A stretch of 64,000 nucleotides of DNA from Nosocomiicoccus massiliensis (lineage in GTDB: Bacteria > Bacillota > Bacilli > Staphylococcales > Salinicoccaceae), in contig NZ_CP136964.1 of the NCBI RefSeq assembly GCF_002871345.2, forward strand, positions 1,617,678 to 1,681,677, given 5' to 3'. The notes beneath the pieces are model-generated. The model was not told where the DNA came from. It did not search any database and saw only the letters and a list, made by a program, of their open reading frames with translations. Position 1 is the first letter of the stretch. Every line of letters starts with the position of its first letter. This document shows positions 43,981-52,905 of this stretch, one piece after another. A program made the translations under genes and the position numbers.

Positions 43981-44022
43981 GCCCTTCTGTATTTTTAAAA
44001 ATATACAGAAGGGCATTTATTA
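43981..44022. terminator. bidirectional terminator tarH/glycosyltransferase
   Basis: Stem GCCCTTCTGTAT (43981-43992) with its complement (44003-44014), A/T-rich loop and T-rich tail. Confidence 0.87.
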
Positions 44023-45162
44023 TTTTATTTTATAATACACTTTTTTTGCGACGCTTTTTAATTTACGTTTTACTCTCTTTTTGTTTCGGTTTATAAATGA
44101 ATTATCTTTTTTTGTTAATGCATTTATTTTTCTTTCTAATTCATCTATTTTTAATTGTTGCAATTCAGCTTTATACGCTAATAGTACAGCATTACCATCT
44201 TTTTGACGATAAGCCCTTAATCGGTTATAAAAGCGATCGTTTACATATTCTTCGGCCCTTTCTGGGAAAGAGCTATTGAACAAGTCAGCAAACAGTTCTA
44301 GCCAGTCATTGTGGACTTTTGTCTTATGGATATGGATTAAATAATTAAGTGTGTTTCCAATACCAAAATTCATTATTCTATCTACAAAAGCAGCAGCAGC
44401 ACGATCTTTAAACTCTTGGTCACCAAGTTCACCATCATAAATTATATTTAAGATTTCTTTATAATTTTCAAACGTCCTGTTTTTAGACTGCTTACTTGAG
44501 GTTAACCGGTCATCTGTATGATGTACGATATAATAATAAGGCTGATCAGCTAATATACTATGAACTTTTGTGTTAAAAAGAAATCGTGCTGTCACGAGCA
44601 TGTCTTCGCCAATCAAGACATCTTTGTCAAATTTTAAATTTAACCGATCCCACTCTGATCTTTTAAAAGCTTTAAGTACGGATAAGGCAGTTAGCATATT
44701 ATTCTCGATAATATCTGCATTACCTAATGATCCATGCTTGGCAAATGATCTCGGTACGTTACCTTTGATGTTATCTTCATTGCCTTTCACATACTTAGGG
44801 TAGATGATATCTGAATTGTTTGTTTTAGCAAAATCATATAGGTGAGTTACTAGCTCTTTTGCAACAAAGTCATCAGAATCTACAAAAAACAAATATTCTC
44901 CTTCAGCGTGTTCAGCTGCTGTGTTTCTTGGAATACTAGCATTACCAGAGTTCTCATCAAGTTTTAACAGCTTATAGTTTTTGAATTCTTCTTCTTCAAA
45001 AATGCTTTTAACTTTTTCGAATGTTCCATCTGTAGAACAGTCATCAACAACTATAATTTCATAATTTTCTTCAGGCTCAGTCTGGTTGATTAATGATAGA
45101 ATGCATTTGTCAATTTTATTTACTCGATTGTATACAGGAATACAGAAACTAACTTTTTTCAT
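44020..45162 (-). CDS. GT2 glycosyltransferase, probably wall-teichoate decorating (TarP/TarS-like)
   Basis: GT-A-fold family 2 transferase of 380 residues, cytosolic. VSFCIPVYNRVNKIDKCILSLINQT at the N-terminus, nucleotide-binding VVDDCSTDGTFE and the metal-binding DSDD (YLFFVDSDDFVA, about 92-103), GNASIPRNTAAEHAEGEY, and a catalytic-like GEDML further on. The C-terminal ~100 residues are helical and end in a strongly basic KRVKRKLKSVAKKVYYKIK, suitable for membrane or polymer contact. The length is between TarP (327) and TarS (573). Placement after tarL in the same direction supports GlcNAc or similar transfer to poly(ribitol-phosphate); the sugar is unproven. Confidence 0.82.
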   Translation of the reverse strand: MKKVSFCIPVYNRVNKIDKCILSLINQTEPEENYEIIVVDDCSTDGTFEKVKSIFEEEEFKNYKLLKLDENSGNASIPRNTAAEHAEGEYLFFVDSDDFVAKELVTHLYDFAKTNNSDIIYPKYVKGNEDNIKGNVPRSFAKHGSLGNADIIENNMLTALSVLKAFKRSEWDRLNLKFDKDVLIGEDMLVTARFLFNTKVHSILADQPYYYIVHHTDDRLTSSKQSKNRTFENYKEILNIIYDGELGDQEFKDRAAAAFVDRIMNFGIGNTLNYLIHIHKTKVHNDWLELFADLFNSSFPERAEEYVNDRFYNRLRAYRQKDGNAVLLAYKAELQQLKIDELERKINALTKKDNSFINRNKKRVKRKLKSVAKKVYYKIK

Positions 45163-45198
45163 AAGATCTCCTTGATAGCTTTAGGGTATGAGGTGTCA

Positions 45199-46902
45199 TT
45201 ACTTTTCTTTATTAAACACGTCATTAACAAGACGCTCACTTGATCGACCATCTGTATATTTGAAGTGTTTATTTATAAAGTTAGTAATTTTTTCTTCCTC
45301 GAAATCTTTGTTATATAGAGATGTAATCAGCTCATCGAAATCTTGTACAATTTTTCCTGGTACGAAGTCTGTATAAGTTTCGTAAAAGTCTCTTTTAGAA
45401 ACGTAATCTTCTAAGTCATATGCATAAAACAGCATTGGCTTCTTGAATAAAGAGAACTCATATACTAATGACGAATAATCACTGATTAAAATGTCTGTAA
45501 TAAATAAAATGTTATTTACTTCCCTGTAGCTTGATATATCGATGAAATACTTATTGTATTTCTTAGGGAATTTTAGTTTGTTTCTTACAAATGGATGCAT
45601 TTTAAACAGTACGACTGAGTTTGATTCTTCACAGTATTTCGCTAATTTTGCGAAATCTATTTTAAAGAACGGATAATAAGCAGAATTATGACCATTACCT
45701 CTAAAAGTAGGTGCAAAAAGAATCACTTGTTTATCTTTAATTTGTGGGTAAATAGAATATAATTCCTTCGTTACTTTTTTCTCATATTTATCATTAAAGA
45801 ATATGTCCGTTCTTGGAACTCCAGTTGGAATGACATTAGATTCTTTAATACCAAATGCTTCAGCATAATATGGAATATCATTCTCTGCGGAAACATATAC
45901 TTTTGTATAGTTTCTATGAGAACGCGTATTAAAGAAATTACCACCTGATTTACCAACTCTACTATAGCCAAATGTTTTAAATGTACCGACCGCATGCCAT
46001 ACTTGGATGATTTCCTGATCTTTTCTAAAATTGACTCTATATATCATTGGATGAAAGTCATCCACAAAGATGTATTTAGATTTACCCAGTAGGTAGGGGA
46101 ATTTAAACTTGTCAAAAAAGTTTCTTCGATCCGTTATATGGCGTTTAAATTGTTGGTGAATATTATACTCCTTATCTTTATCTTGTCGAATCATCTCTCT
46201 AAAAATATATTCGAAATTTCCAGACATTTCTGCTCTTGAGTCTGATGTAAATAATACATCTTTTGTATTATTTTTGTTTCTATATTTTGACCAGTTAAAG
46301 ATGAGATGGAATATAAAATCCCTGATTGAGAATGATGTTTTATTATAATTTCTACGAATACTTTTCATTGTTGCTTCATAGAAATCCAATTTTTCTTTTG
46401 GTTGTTTAAAAGATATTGAAAGTAAGAACTCGTTGACTTCTGTAGATAACATTGGAGTTACAGTATAAACTGTACTTTTTGAAGTTCCACTTCGTTTAAA
46501 CTCTTTTCCATAATATGATAAGACAAAATTATGAATAGTATTCTCATCGCCTAATTCTATAATCTCATTTAATGTTTCTTGTTCGTCATTTGTCAGTTCA
46601 AGTTTTGAAGCATCTAGAAGTGTCTCTGAAGTTTGAGCAATGTACGTATATTCATCTTCAACGACTATTAAATAATCATCTTCTGGTAAGTAATTACCAT
46701 TATTTATGTTAGATAAAGAAAATCGTGCAGAGAACTTATCCCCCTCGATGTTGACCTCATTGGCAGTCATTACTTTCGATTCATCTAGATTTCTTAAATA
46801 GAATTCTGGAGATGAAAAATCTCCATCTAAGAAGCGTCCTTCTATAAAGAATTGCACGCGTTCCCATCTAATATTTTCAATTACAACCTTGCGTTCTTTC
46901 AT
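45199..46902 (-). CDS. tarL: ribitol-phosphate polymerase TarL
   Basis: CDP-ribitol ribitolphosphotransferase that builds the poly(ribitol-phosphate) chain on lipid carrier at the inner membrane face. 567 residues (S. aureus TarL 562). An all-beta N-terminal domain (about 1-130) precedes the transferase: EIIQVWHAVGTFKTFGYSRVG, ENDIPYYAEAFGI, TGVPRTDIFF, ILFAPTFRGNGHNSAYYPFF, LFKMHPFVRNK and ILISDYSSLVYEFSLFKKPMLFY. The start follows GAGGTA. Comes 17 bases after tarJ. Confidence 0.92.
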   Translation of the reverse strand: MKERKVVIENIRWERVQFFIEGRFLDGDFSSPEFYLRNLDESKVMTANEVNIEGDKFSARFSLSNINNGNYLPEDDYLIVVEDEYTYIAQTSETLLDASKLELTNDEQETLNEIIELGDENTIHNFVLSYYGKEFKRSGTSKSTVYTVTPMLSTEVNEFLLSISFKQPKEKLDFYEATMKSIRRNYNKTSFSIRDFIFHLIFNWSKYRNKNNTKDVLFTSDSRAEMSGNFEYIFREMIRQDKDKEYNIHQQFKRHITDRRNFFDKFKFPYLLGKSKYIFVDDFHPMIYRVNFRKDQEIIQVWHAVGTFKTFGYSRVGKSGGNFFNTRSHRNYTKVYVSAENDIPYYAEAFGIKESNVIPTGVPRTDIFFNDKYEKKVTKELYSIYPQIKDKQVILFAPTFRGNGHNSAYYPFFKIDFAKLAKYCEESNSVVLFKMHPFVRNKLKFPKKYNKYFIDISSYREVNNILFITDILISDYSSLVYEFSLFKKPMLFYAYDLEDYVSKRDFYETYTDFVPGKIVQDFDELITSLYNKDFEEEKITNFINKHFKYTDGRSSERLVNDVFNKEK

Positions 46903-46919
46903 GTTTATACCTCGTTAAT

Positions 46920-47945
46920 TTAGATTTCCCATTTCATGACTGTTTTACCCCATGATGTTGATAGATCTGCTTCAAAAGCAGCTGTAACGTCATCAATTGT
47001 GCGAACTGTAAATTCTTTTCCTTTTAATAATGATAGTTTATCTACAATATCTGGATGCTGTCGATAAATATCAGCAACTGCTTGAAAGTCTTTTGCACCA
47101 CTACGACTACTACCGATGAGTGTAAGTCCACGTTCTAATACCATTCTTGTATTTATTTCGACAGGATGCTCACTAACACCTAACAATGCTATTGAGCCTT
47201 CAGGATTTATATGATCAATGATTTGATCAATTGCGCTTTGACTACCACGTCCTCCGACGCATTCAAATGCATGATCAAAAGTTAAATCCTCAGGGATTTC
47301 ATCTATATAAAAAGTCTTGTCGACAAATGAAAAGTAGCTTAACTTATACTCCGTTTTCCCGAACACGTAAATTTTAGCATCGGGATATTTTTTTCTGAGT
47401 AAAATGGCAGTTATATAACCAAGGTTGCCATCTCCCCAAATTCCGAAACTTGATGTATTTGAAATAGATTTTCTTTTAAAGCGATCGATTGCGTGTATGC
47501 TTACTGAAACTAATTCAGAATAAGAAACAGTACTGAAGTCCATTTCGTCAGGTAAAACAATAGCACGATCGTGATCTAAAAAGACATAGTCTTGCATAAA
47601 ACCGTCATAACCACTAGATCTGAACTTGCTAGATTTTAAGTAGTTTTCTGCAATTACTTCATCCACTTCTGTTGGAGTGTTAGGGACCATTAATACTTTT
47701 GTGCCGACTTTAAATTGCCCCTTACTATCATAAACAACTTCTCCAACACCTTCATGAATTAAAGCCATTGGTAGCTTTTCTCTCATTGCTTGTTCGCCAC
47801 GTGTACCTGTGTAATAACGTTGGTCTGCAGCACATATAGATAAATATGTTGGTCTTACAACCACTTTATTTGAGTTAATATCTTTATTTGTATAAGTTAC
47901 TTCAAACTGTCTAGGAGATACTAACTGATAAATTTGATTAATCAT
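46920..47945 (-). CDS. tarJ: ribulose-5-phosphate reductase
   Basis: Zinc alcohol-dehydrogenase-family enzyme reducing D-ribulose-5-phosphate to D-ribitol-5-phosphate with NADPH. 341 residues, the usual length. [17 protein letters not shown] and [12 protein letters not shown] give the catalytic zinc region; the Rossmann glycine motif is [38 protein letters not shown] follows. It overlaps tarI by 8 bases (tarI is upstream), coupling the two steps of CDP-ribitol synthesis. Confidence 0.94.
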   Translation of the reverse strand: MINQIYQLVSPRQFEVTYTNKDINSNKVVVRPTYLSICAADQRYYTGTRGEQAMREKLPMALIHEGVGEVVYDSKGQFKVGTKVLMVPNTPTEVDEVIAENYLKSSKFRSSGYDGFMQDYVFLDHDRAIVLPDEMDFSTVSYSELVSVSIHAIDRFKRKSISNTSSFGIWGDGNLGYITAILLRKKYPDAKIYVFGKTEYKLSYFSFVDKTFYIDEIPEDLTFDHAFECVGGRGSQSAIDQIIDHINPEGSIALLGVSEHPVEINTRMVLERGLTLIGSSRSGAKDFQAVADIYRQHPDIVDKLSLLKGKEFTVRTIDDVTAAFEADLSTSWGKTVMKWEI

Positions 47946-48654
47946 CTGCTATACCACCCTTAATAATTGAATTCGCAACTTTTAAGTCGTATGGTGTTGT
48001 GACTTTAATGTTAAATAATTCACCGTCTACTAAGCGAACTTCTCCACCTTGTTCGACAATAATTTTACAAGCATCAGTTAAAATGTTTTTCTGTTCTTCT
48101 GAAAGTGAACTGTATTTTTCTTTTAATAACTTTATGTTAAAAGATTGTGGAGTTTGACCTTGATACATATGATCTCTGACAGGGATGCTTGAAATTGTTT
48201 TACCATCTGTTGAAGTCACTATGGTATCAATCGCACTTATAACCGTGTCTACAGCACCATATTCTTTTGCTAATTGAATATTTTCTTTAATAATGCGATG
48301 TGTTAAAAATGGTCTTACCGCATCATGAGTTACGATAATATCGTCATCATTTGTACCGTGATGTTCATCGATGTAGTCTAAGATGTTCATAATCGTTTCA
48401 TTACGATCTTCTCCACCTTTTATTACGATTACTTTATCTGAGTTGATATTATGTTTAGAGAGAATATCATTTGTATGTCCGATCCATTTTTCAGGAGTTG
48501 CAATAATAATTTTATTAAAATCATTTTCTAAAATAAACTTCTCCACTGTATGGATAATAATTGGTTTATCATTTAAATCTAAAAATTGTTTTGGGAGAGG
48601 AACATTCCCCATTCTTGATCCAATTCCTCCAGCTAATATACCAGCGTAAATCAT
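47938..48654 (-). CDS. tarI: ribitol-5-phosphate cytidylyltransferase
   Basis: IspD-like nucleotidyltransferase forming CDP-ribitol from CTP and ribitol-5-phosphate. 238 residues, exactly the S. aureus length. [24 protein letters not shown] at the N-terminus, [37 protein letters not shown] and the end [25 protein letters not shown] 48654 is 6 bases after AAGGTG; an in-frame GTG three codons earlier is part of the SD. First gene of tarI-tarJ-tarL-(GT2). Confidence 0.96.
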   Translation of the reverse strand: MIYAGILAGGIGSRMGNVPLPKQFLDLNDKPIIIHTVEKFILENDFNKIIIATPEKWIGHTNDILSKHNINSDKVIVIKGGEDRNETIMNILDYIDEHHGTNDDDIIVTHDAVRPFLTHRIIKENIQLAKEYGAVDTVISAIDTIVTSTDGKTISSIPVRDHMYQGQTPQSFNIKLLKEKYSSLSEEQKNILTDACKIIVEQGGEVRLVDGELFNIKVTTPYDLKVANSIIKGGIADD

Positions 48655-48695
48655 AAATAACACCTTCCACTTATTTATTTCGATGATTTACTAAA

Positions 48696-48724
48696 ATTTT
48701 ACACTATATTATTTGTGAATTCAA
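48696..48724 (-). promoter_or_regulatory. sigma-A promoter of tarIJL
   Basis: Minus strand: -35 TTGAAT (48724-48719), 17-base spacer, -10 TAAAAT (48701-48696). Confidence 0.72.
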
Positions 48725-48770
48725 AAATGACCAAACAATTACTAAAAACATGAGTCGATATTCTTTTTAA

Positions 48771-48799
48771 TTTCATCGTGGCTTTGCTACAATTATAAT
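48771..48799 (+). promoter_or_regulatory. possible promoter of the lipoprotein gene
   Basis: TTTCAT (48771-48776), 17 bases, TATAAT (48794-48799), about 25 bases before ATG 48824. The -35 is weak. Confidence 0.5.
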
Positions 48800-48823
48800 A
48801 TAAACAACATTGGAGGCATTTAT

Positions 48824-49579
48824 ATGAAGCGTTTTGGCCTCTTTTCACTGTTCATGATTTTTGCTTTTATTCTCGTTGGATGTTCGGCTACGAATGAGCC
48901 GATTAAGTTAAAGCATGGTGTTGTATATAAAGAACATTCCAATAATCAAGATTTTGATAATATGAAATTTGTTGCGAATGATTATAACGTTGAAATTCAC
49001 TACCCACATTTTGGTGTGGAACGTATCGATAAAAAGATCGAAGGTGCACGTAATAAGGAGTTCGAAGATTTCATAGATATTGTTAAAGATGATGAGCATA
49101 TGGATTCATCGTTAAAGATTGTTTTTAACGCACATGATGTTAGAGGCGATATTTACATGTTTAACATTACGAGAGTTGTTAAGCTTTCTAAAGATACGGA
49201 ATACTCGATTCACGGTGTACTTGTAGTGAATACCGCGAGTGGTGAAGCGGTTATAAGCGACAACTTGTTTAACATCGGTCAATCATCACGAGAGGCGTTA
49301 TTTAAACGATTAGATCAGGCGATTCGTGATAATCCGGCGTATGCACCGTATTATGACGCGAAAAAATTAGAAGATCGAACGATGGATATTTCAAAGACGT
49401 TTTCGAATGTTGACTTTAAAGGAGACGTCGTACAGTTCCACTATGATCAAAACGAAATCGGAAGTGGTGCGATGGGAACACCTAATGTAGAAATACCGTT
49501 TAGAGATGTCATCGAATTTTTAGAGCCGACAATTAAAGCAGTCGTTGAAGGTGAATTGATACCGACGAATGAAGACTAA
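48824..49579 (+). CDS. lipoprotein with RsiV/DUF3298-like domain
   Basis: Secreted, lipid-anchored protein of 251 residues. Signal peptide MKRFGLFSLFMIFAFILVGC ends in the lipobox LVGC (Cys20). The mature part resembles the DUF3298/RsiV-type extracellular fold: NYNVEIHYPHFGVERIDKKIEGARNKEFEDF, then SLKIVFNAHDVRGDIYMFNITRVV and FHYDQNEIGSGAMGTPNVEIPFRDV near the C-terminus. RsiV homologues sense lysozyme as anti-sigma factors, but there is no cytosolic anti-sigma part here. SD TTGGAGG. Family assignment moderate, function unknown. Confidence 0.72.
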   Translation: MKRFGLFSLFMIFAFILVGCSATNEPIKLKHGVVYKEHSNNQDFDNMKFVANDYNVEIHYPHFGVERIDKKIEGARNKEFEDFIDIVKDDEHMDSSLKIVFNAHDVRGDIYMFNITRVVKLSKDTEYSIHGVLVVNTASGEAVISDNLFNIGQSSREALFKRLDQAIRDNPAYAPYYDAKKLEDRTMDISKTFSNVDFKGDVVQFHYDQNEIGSGAMGTPNVEIPFRDVIEFLEPTIKAVVEGELIPTNED

Positions 49580-49583
49580 CATT

Positions 49584-49622
49584 TGCCAAAGGGATATTGT
49601 AACGTTGCCCCTTGGCTTTTTA
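49584..49622 (+). terminator. lipoprotein gene terminator
   Basis: Arms GCCAAAGGG (49584-49592) and CCCCTTGGC (one mismatch), with a loop of about 15 bases, then TTTTTAT. Confidence 0.65.
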
Positions 49623-49664
49623 TCAATTAGAAATACATATTGAAATAAATAAAGAGGTGCAAAT

Positions 49665-52600
49665 GTGGTAAAAAGAATTGTAGATTTCTCGATTAAAAAC
49701 AAACTCGCAATCGTATTAATGACGATTATCATCGCGCTTGGTGGTGTGTATTCTGCTTCAAAAATGAAGATGGAAATGTTACCAGACATTGACTCACCAG
49801 TGCTGACGATCACGACGCCGTATCCAGGTGCGACACCTGAAACTGTTTTAAATGACGTGACAGAAAAAATAGAGTCACGTGTAAAATCGATGGAAGGTGT
49901 CGAAGATATTCAAAGTCAGTCGCTGCAAAATGCGTCTGCAATCACTGTGATTTATGATTACGGTACGGATATGGATAAGGCGACTGACGAAGTCGAAACG
50001 ATGATTGATGAATTAGATTTACCAGACGGTGTGGAGTCATCTAGTATCGATACGATTTCGATGTATACATTCCCAATTATCAGTTATTCATTTACCGAAA
50101 AAGACAATGATCTTAAAGATTTAACACAGCGTTTAGAAGAAGATTTAATACCTGAAATTGAAGGAGTCGAAGGCGTATCAAGTGCGTCATTTTCAGGTCA
50201 ACAAATCGAAAGAGTCGAGCTTTCTTTCGATGAAGCAGCATTAAAAAAGCATGATTTAAAAGAAGAAGATGTCCTCCAGTTTATTTCAGGAACGTCAGAT
50301 AACTTCCCGCTCGGATTATATACGTTTGACGATGAACTCCGTTCTATTTTAATCGATGGTCGTTTTAATACGGTAGAGGAGTTAAAAGAGTTAAACATAC
50401 CAGCTGGAGAACCTGAAGCACCTGAAATTGACGATGAAACGAAAATGAAACTTGCTGCAATGAGTGACGCTGAGCGTGAAGAATTCCAAAAAGAAATGGA
50501 ACAAAAAGCGTTAGATGCAGGACTGAAAACAGTTAAATTAAAAGACGTTGCAGAAATTAATACGGTATCAGAAAGAGATTCTATCTCTAAAACGAATGGT
50601 AAAGACTCGCTTGCGATACAAGTTGTAAAATCTAACGATGCGAACACAGTTGCAGTTGCGAATGAAATTAAAGAAACAGTCGATACGTTTTTAAAAGATA
50701 ACAAAGATATCGACGCAGTTTTAATGATGGACCAAGCAAAGCCGATTGAAGATTCAATTAAAACGATGTTCGAAAAAGCACTCCTCGGAGCAGCTTTTGC
50801 AGTAATCGTTATTTTACTCTTCTTAAGAGACTTTAAGTCGACGTTAATTTCTGTCGTGTCGATTCCAATGTCGATTTTAATGGCATTTGTTATTTTAAAA
50901 CAACTCGACGTTTCGATTAACATCATGACACTCGGTGCAATGACTGTCGCAATTGGGCGTGTCATCGATGACTCGATCGTCGTTATAGAAAACATATACC
51001 GAAGACTTACGAAAGAGGATGAAACGTTGCAGGGTCGTGAACTGATTACAGCTGCGACAAAACAAATGTTTATCCCGATTATGTCGTCGACAATTGTAAC
51101 GATTGTCGTATTCGTACCACTTGCATTTATCACGGGTGAAGTCGGTCAGATCTTTAAACCGTTCGCGTTAACAGTCGTATTTGCACTACTTGCGTCACTT
51201 TTAATTGCAATCACGATTGTACCGATGCTTGCGCATTTCTTCTTTAGAAAAGGTGTGAAAGTCAAACCACATCATAAGAAAAACCGTATCGCAGATAGCT
51301 ATAGAAAGATTTTAGAGTGGACACTATCACACAAAGTGATTTCGAGCATCGTCCTTGTTGTCATTTTTGTTGGAAGTTTAGCGTTAACACCATTTGTTGG
51401 AACGAGCTTTATTTCAACAGGTGAAGATAAGTTCTTAGCACTCACATATAAACCGTCACCAGGTGAAACGATCGAAGAAGTCGTGAAACATGGTGAGGAG
51501 GCTGAACAAGAACTTAAGAAAAATAGTGACGTGACGAACATTCAATATTCTGCTGGAGGAGATAATCCATTTAACCCAGTCGCATCGAATGATATGGCGA
51601 TGATGGTCGAGTATAAATCTGATACAGAGAACTTCGAAGAAGAATCTGCAAAAGTGTTAGAAAAACTCGAACAATTTGACCATAAAGGTACGTGGTCGAG
51701 TATCGATGTCGCAACAGGTGGTGCGTCTAACGAAGTCAAAGTAACAATTAAAGGTACAGACTTCGATAAAATTAAAGCAGCATCTGAAGAAGTAGAAGCT
51801 GTTTTAAGTGAGCACAAAGAATTATCTAACGTCAAATCCGATGTCAGTGATTCGTATACAGAGTATCGTATCGTCGTTGACCAAGAAAAGGCAGCGAAAC
51901 TCGGGTTAACTGCAGGTCAAATCGCGATGGAGTTAAACCAATACGAACCGAAACAAGTCGTGACTGAAGTCGGTGAAGTAGGTAAAACACAAGAAGTCAT
52001 CTTAAAGCACGATAAAAAAGAGAACTGGACAGAAGACGATTTAAAAAATAATACGATTAAATCTCCACTCGGTAAAGACGTGAAGTATAGTGAGTTTACT
52101 ACGATTGAAACTGGAGATACTCAAGATACAATTAAACGTTTAAACGGAGATATGTACGCGACAGTGAGCGGTAAAATATTATCAAATGACGTCGGTACTG
52201 TTACATCTGAAGTCATTCAAGAAGTGAATAAACTAGAAGTAGAAGACGGTGTTACAGTTGAAGTTGGTGGAACGAACGATGATATTGAAGAAAGCTTTCA
52301 GCAACTTGGACTTGCGATGTTAGCCGCGATTCTTATCGTATATGTCGTTCTCGTGTTAACATTCCACGGTGGAATTGCACCGTTCTCAATATTATTTAGT
52401 CTACCATTTACAATTACTGGGGTAATTATCGCATTACTCATTTCAGGTGAGACGTTATCCGTACCAGCACTCATTGGATTACTCATGCTGATCGGAATTG
52501 TAGTTACAAACGCAATCGTATTAATCGACCGAGTCATTCATATGGAAGAAAGAGGACTTTCAACGCGAGATGCATTACTTGAAGCAGCATCTACACGTGT

Positions 52601-52805
52601 CCGTCCAATTCTAATGACAGCACTCGCAACGATTGGTGCGTTAATTCCACTTATTTTCGGTGGAGATTCATCGATATTAATTTCAAGAGCACTTGGAATT
52701 ACAGTAATCGGTGGACTCGTTTCGTCTACGTTACTGACGTTAATCGTCGTACCGATTGTATATGAAGTGCTGATGAATATTAAACACAAATTCGTTAAAA
52801 ATTAA
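49665..52805 (+). CDS. RND-family efflux transporter (AcrB/SwrC-like)
   Basis: Proton-driven export pump of the HAE1 RND superfamily, 1046 residues, about 12 helices with two large extracellular domains (about 35-365 and 560-860). N-terminal DFSIKNKLAIVLMTIIIALGGVYS, MLPDIDSPVLTITTPYPGATPETV, and the proton-relay helix with paired Asp in VAIGRVIDDSIVVIENIYRRL are diagnostic. Gram-positive relatives (Bacillus SwrC/YerP) export surfactin and give self-resistance; no outer-membrane or adaptor gene is expected or seen. GTG start at 49665 after AAAGAGGTG; the ATG two bases earlier is out of frame and gives only a two-codon peptide. Confidence 0.92.
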   Translation: MVKRIVDFSIKNKLAIVLMTIIIALGGVYSASKMKMEMLPDIDSPVLTITTPYPGATPETVLNDVTEKIESRVKSMEGVEDIQSQSLQNASAITVIYDYGTDMDKATDEVETMIDELDLPDGVESSSIDTISMYTFPIISYSFTEKDNDLKDLTQRLEEDLIPEIEGVEGVSSASFSGQQIERVELSFDEAALKKHDLKEEDVLQFISGTSDNFPLGLYTFDDELRSILIDGRFNTVEELKELNIPAGEPEAPEIDDETKMKLAAMSDAEREEFQKEMEQKALDAGLKTVKLKDVAEINTVSERDSISKTNGKDSLAIQVVKSNDANTVAVANEIKETVDTFLKDNKDIDAVLMMDQAKPIEDSIKTMFEKALLGAAFAVIVILLFLRDFKSTLISVVSIPMSILMAFVILKQLDVSINIMTLGAMTVAIGRVIDDSIVVIENIYRRLTKEDETLQGRELITAATKQMFIPIMSSTIVTIVVFVPLAFITGEVGQIFKPFALTVVFALLASLLIAITIVPMLAHFFFRKGVKVKPHHKKNRIADSYRKILEWTLSHKVISSIVLVVIFVGSLALTPFVGTSFISTGEDKFLALTYKPSPGETIEEVVKHGEEAEQELKKNSDVTNIQYSAGGDNPFNPVASNDMAMMVEYKSDTENFEEESAKVLEKLEQFDHKGTWSSIDVATGGASNEVKVTIKGTDFDKIKAASEEVEAVLSEHKELSNVKSDVSDSYTEYRIVVDQEKAAKLGLTAGQIAMELNQYEPKQVVTEVGEVGKTQEVILKHDKKENWTEDDLKNNTIKSPLGKDVKYSEFTTIETGDTQDTIKRLNGDMYATVSGKILSNDVGTVTSEVIQEVNKLEVEDGVTVEVGGTNDDIEESFQQLGLAMLAAILIVYVVLVLTFHGGIAPFSILFSLPFTITGVIIALLISGETLSVPALIGLLMLIGIVVTNAIVLIDRVIHMEERGLSTRDALLEAASTRVRPILMTALATIGALIPLIFGGDSSILISRALGITVIGGLVSSTLLTLIVVPIVYEVLMNIKHKFVKN

Positions 52806-52818
52806 CATATGTGTTATT

Positions 52819-52857
52819 AAACCACTTGGTAAACTTATCAAGTGGTTTATTTTTTTA
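52819..52857 (+). terminator. RND gene terminator
   Basis: 10-bp stem AAACCACTTG (52819-52828) with its complement (52839-52848), followed by ATTTTTTTA. Confidence 0.87.
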
Positions 52858-52905
52858 TAAAATACGGCATCATATAAGTAATCAATCTTTTTAAGGAAGA
52901 TGCCT

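Noticed and set aside
50198..51133. 311-codon open frame antisense to the RND pump
   Set aside because: Low-complexity Ser/Ile/Thr composition typical of a shadow frame; the plus-strand RND protein is unambiguous.
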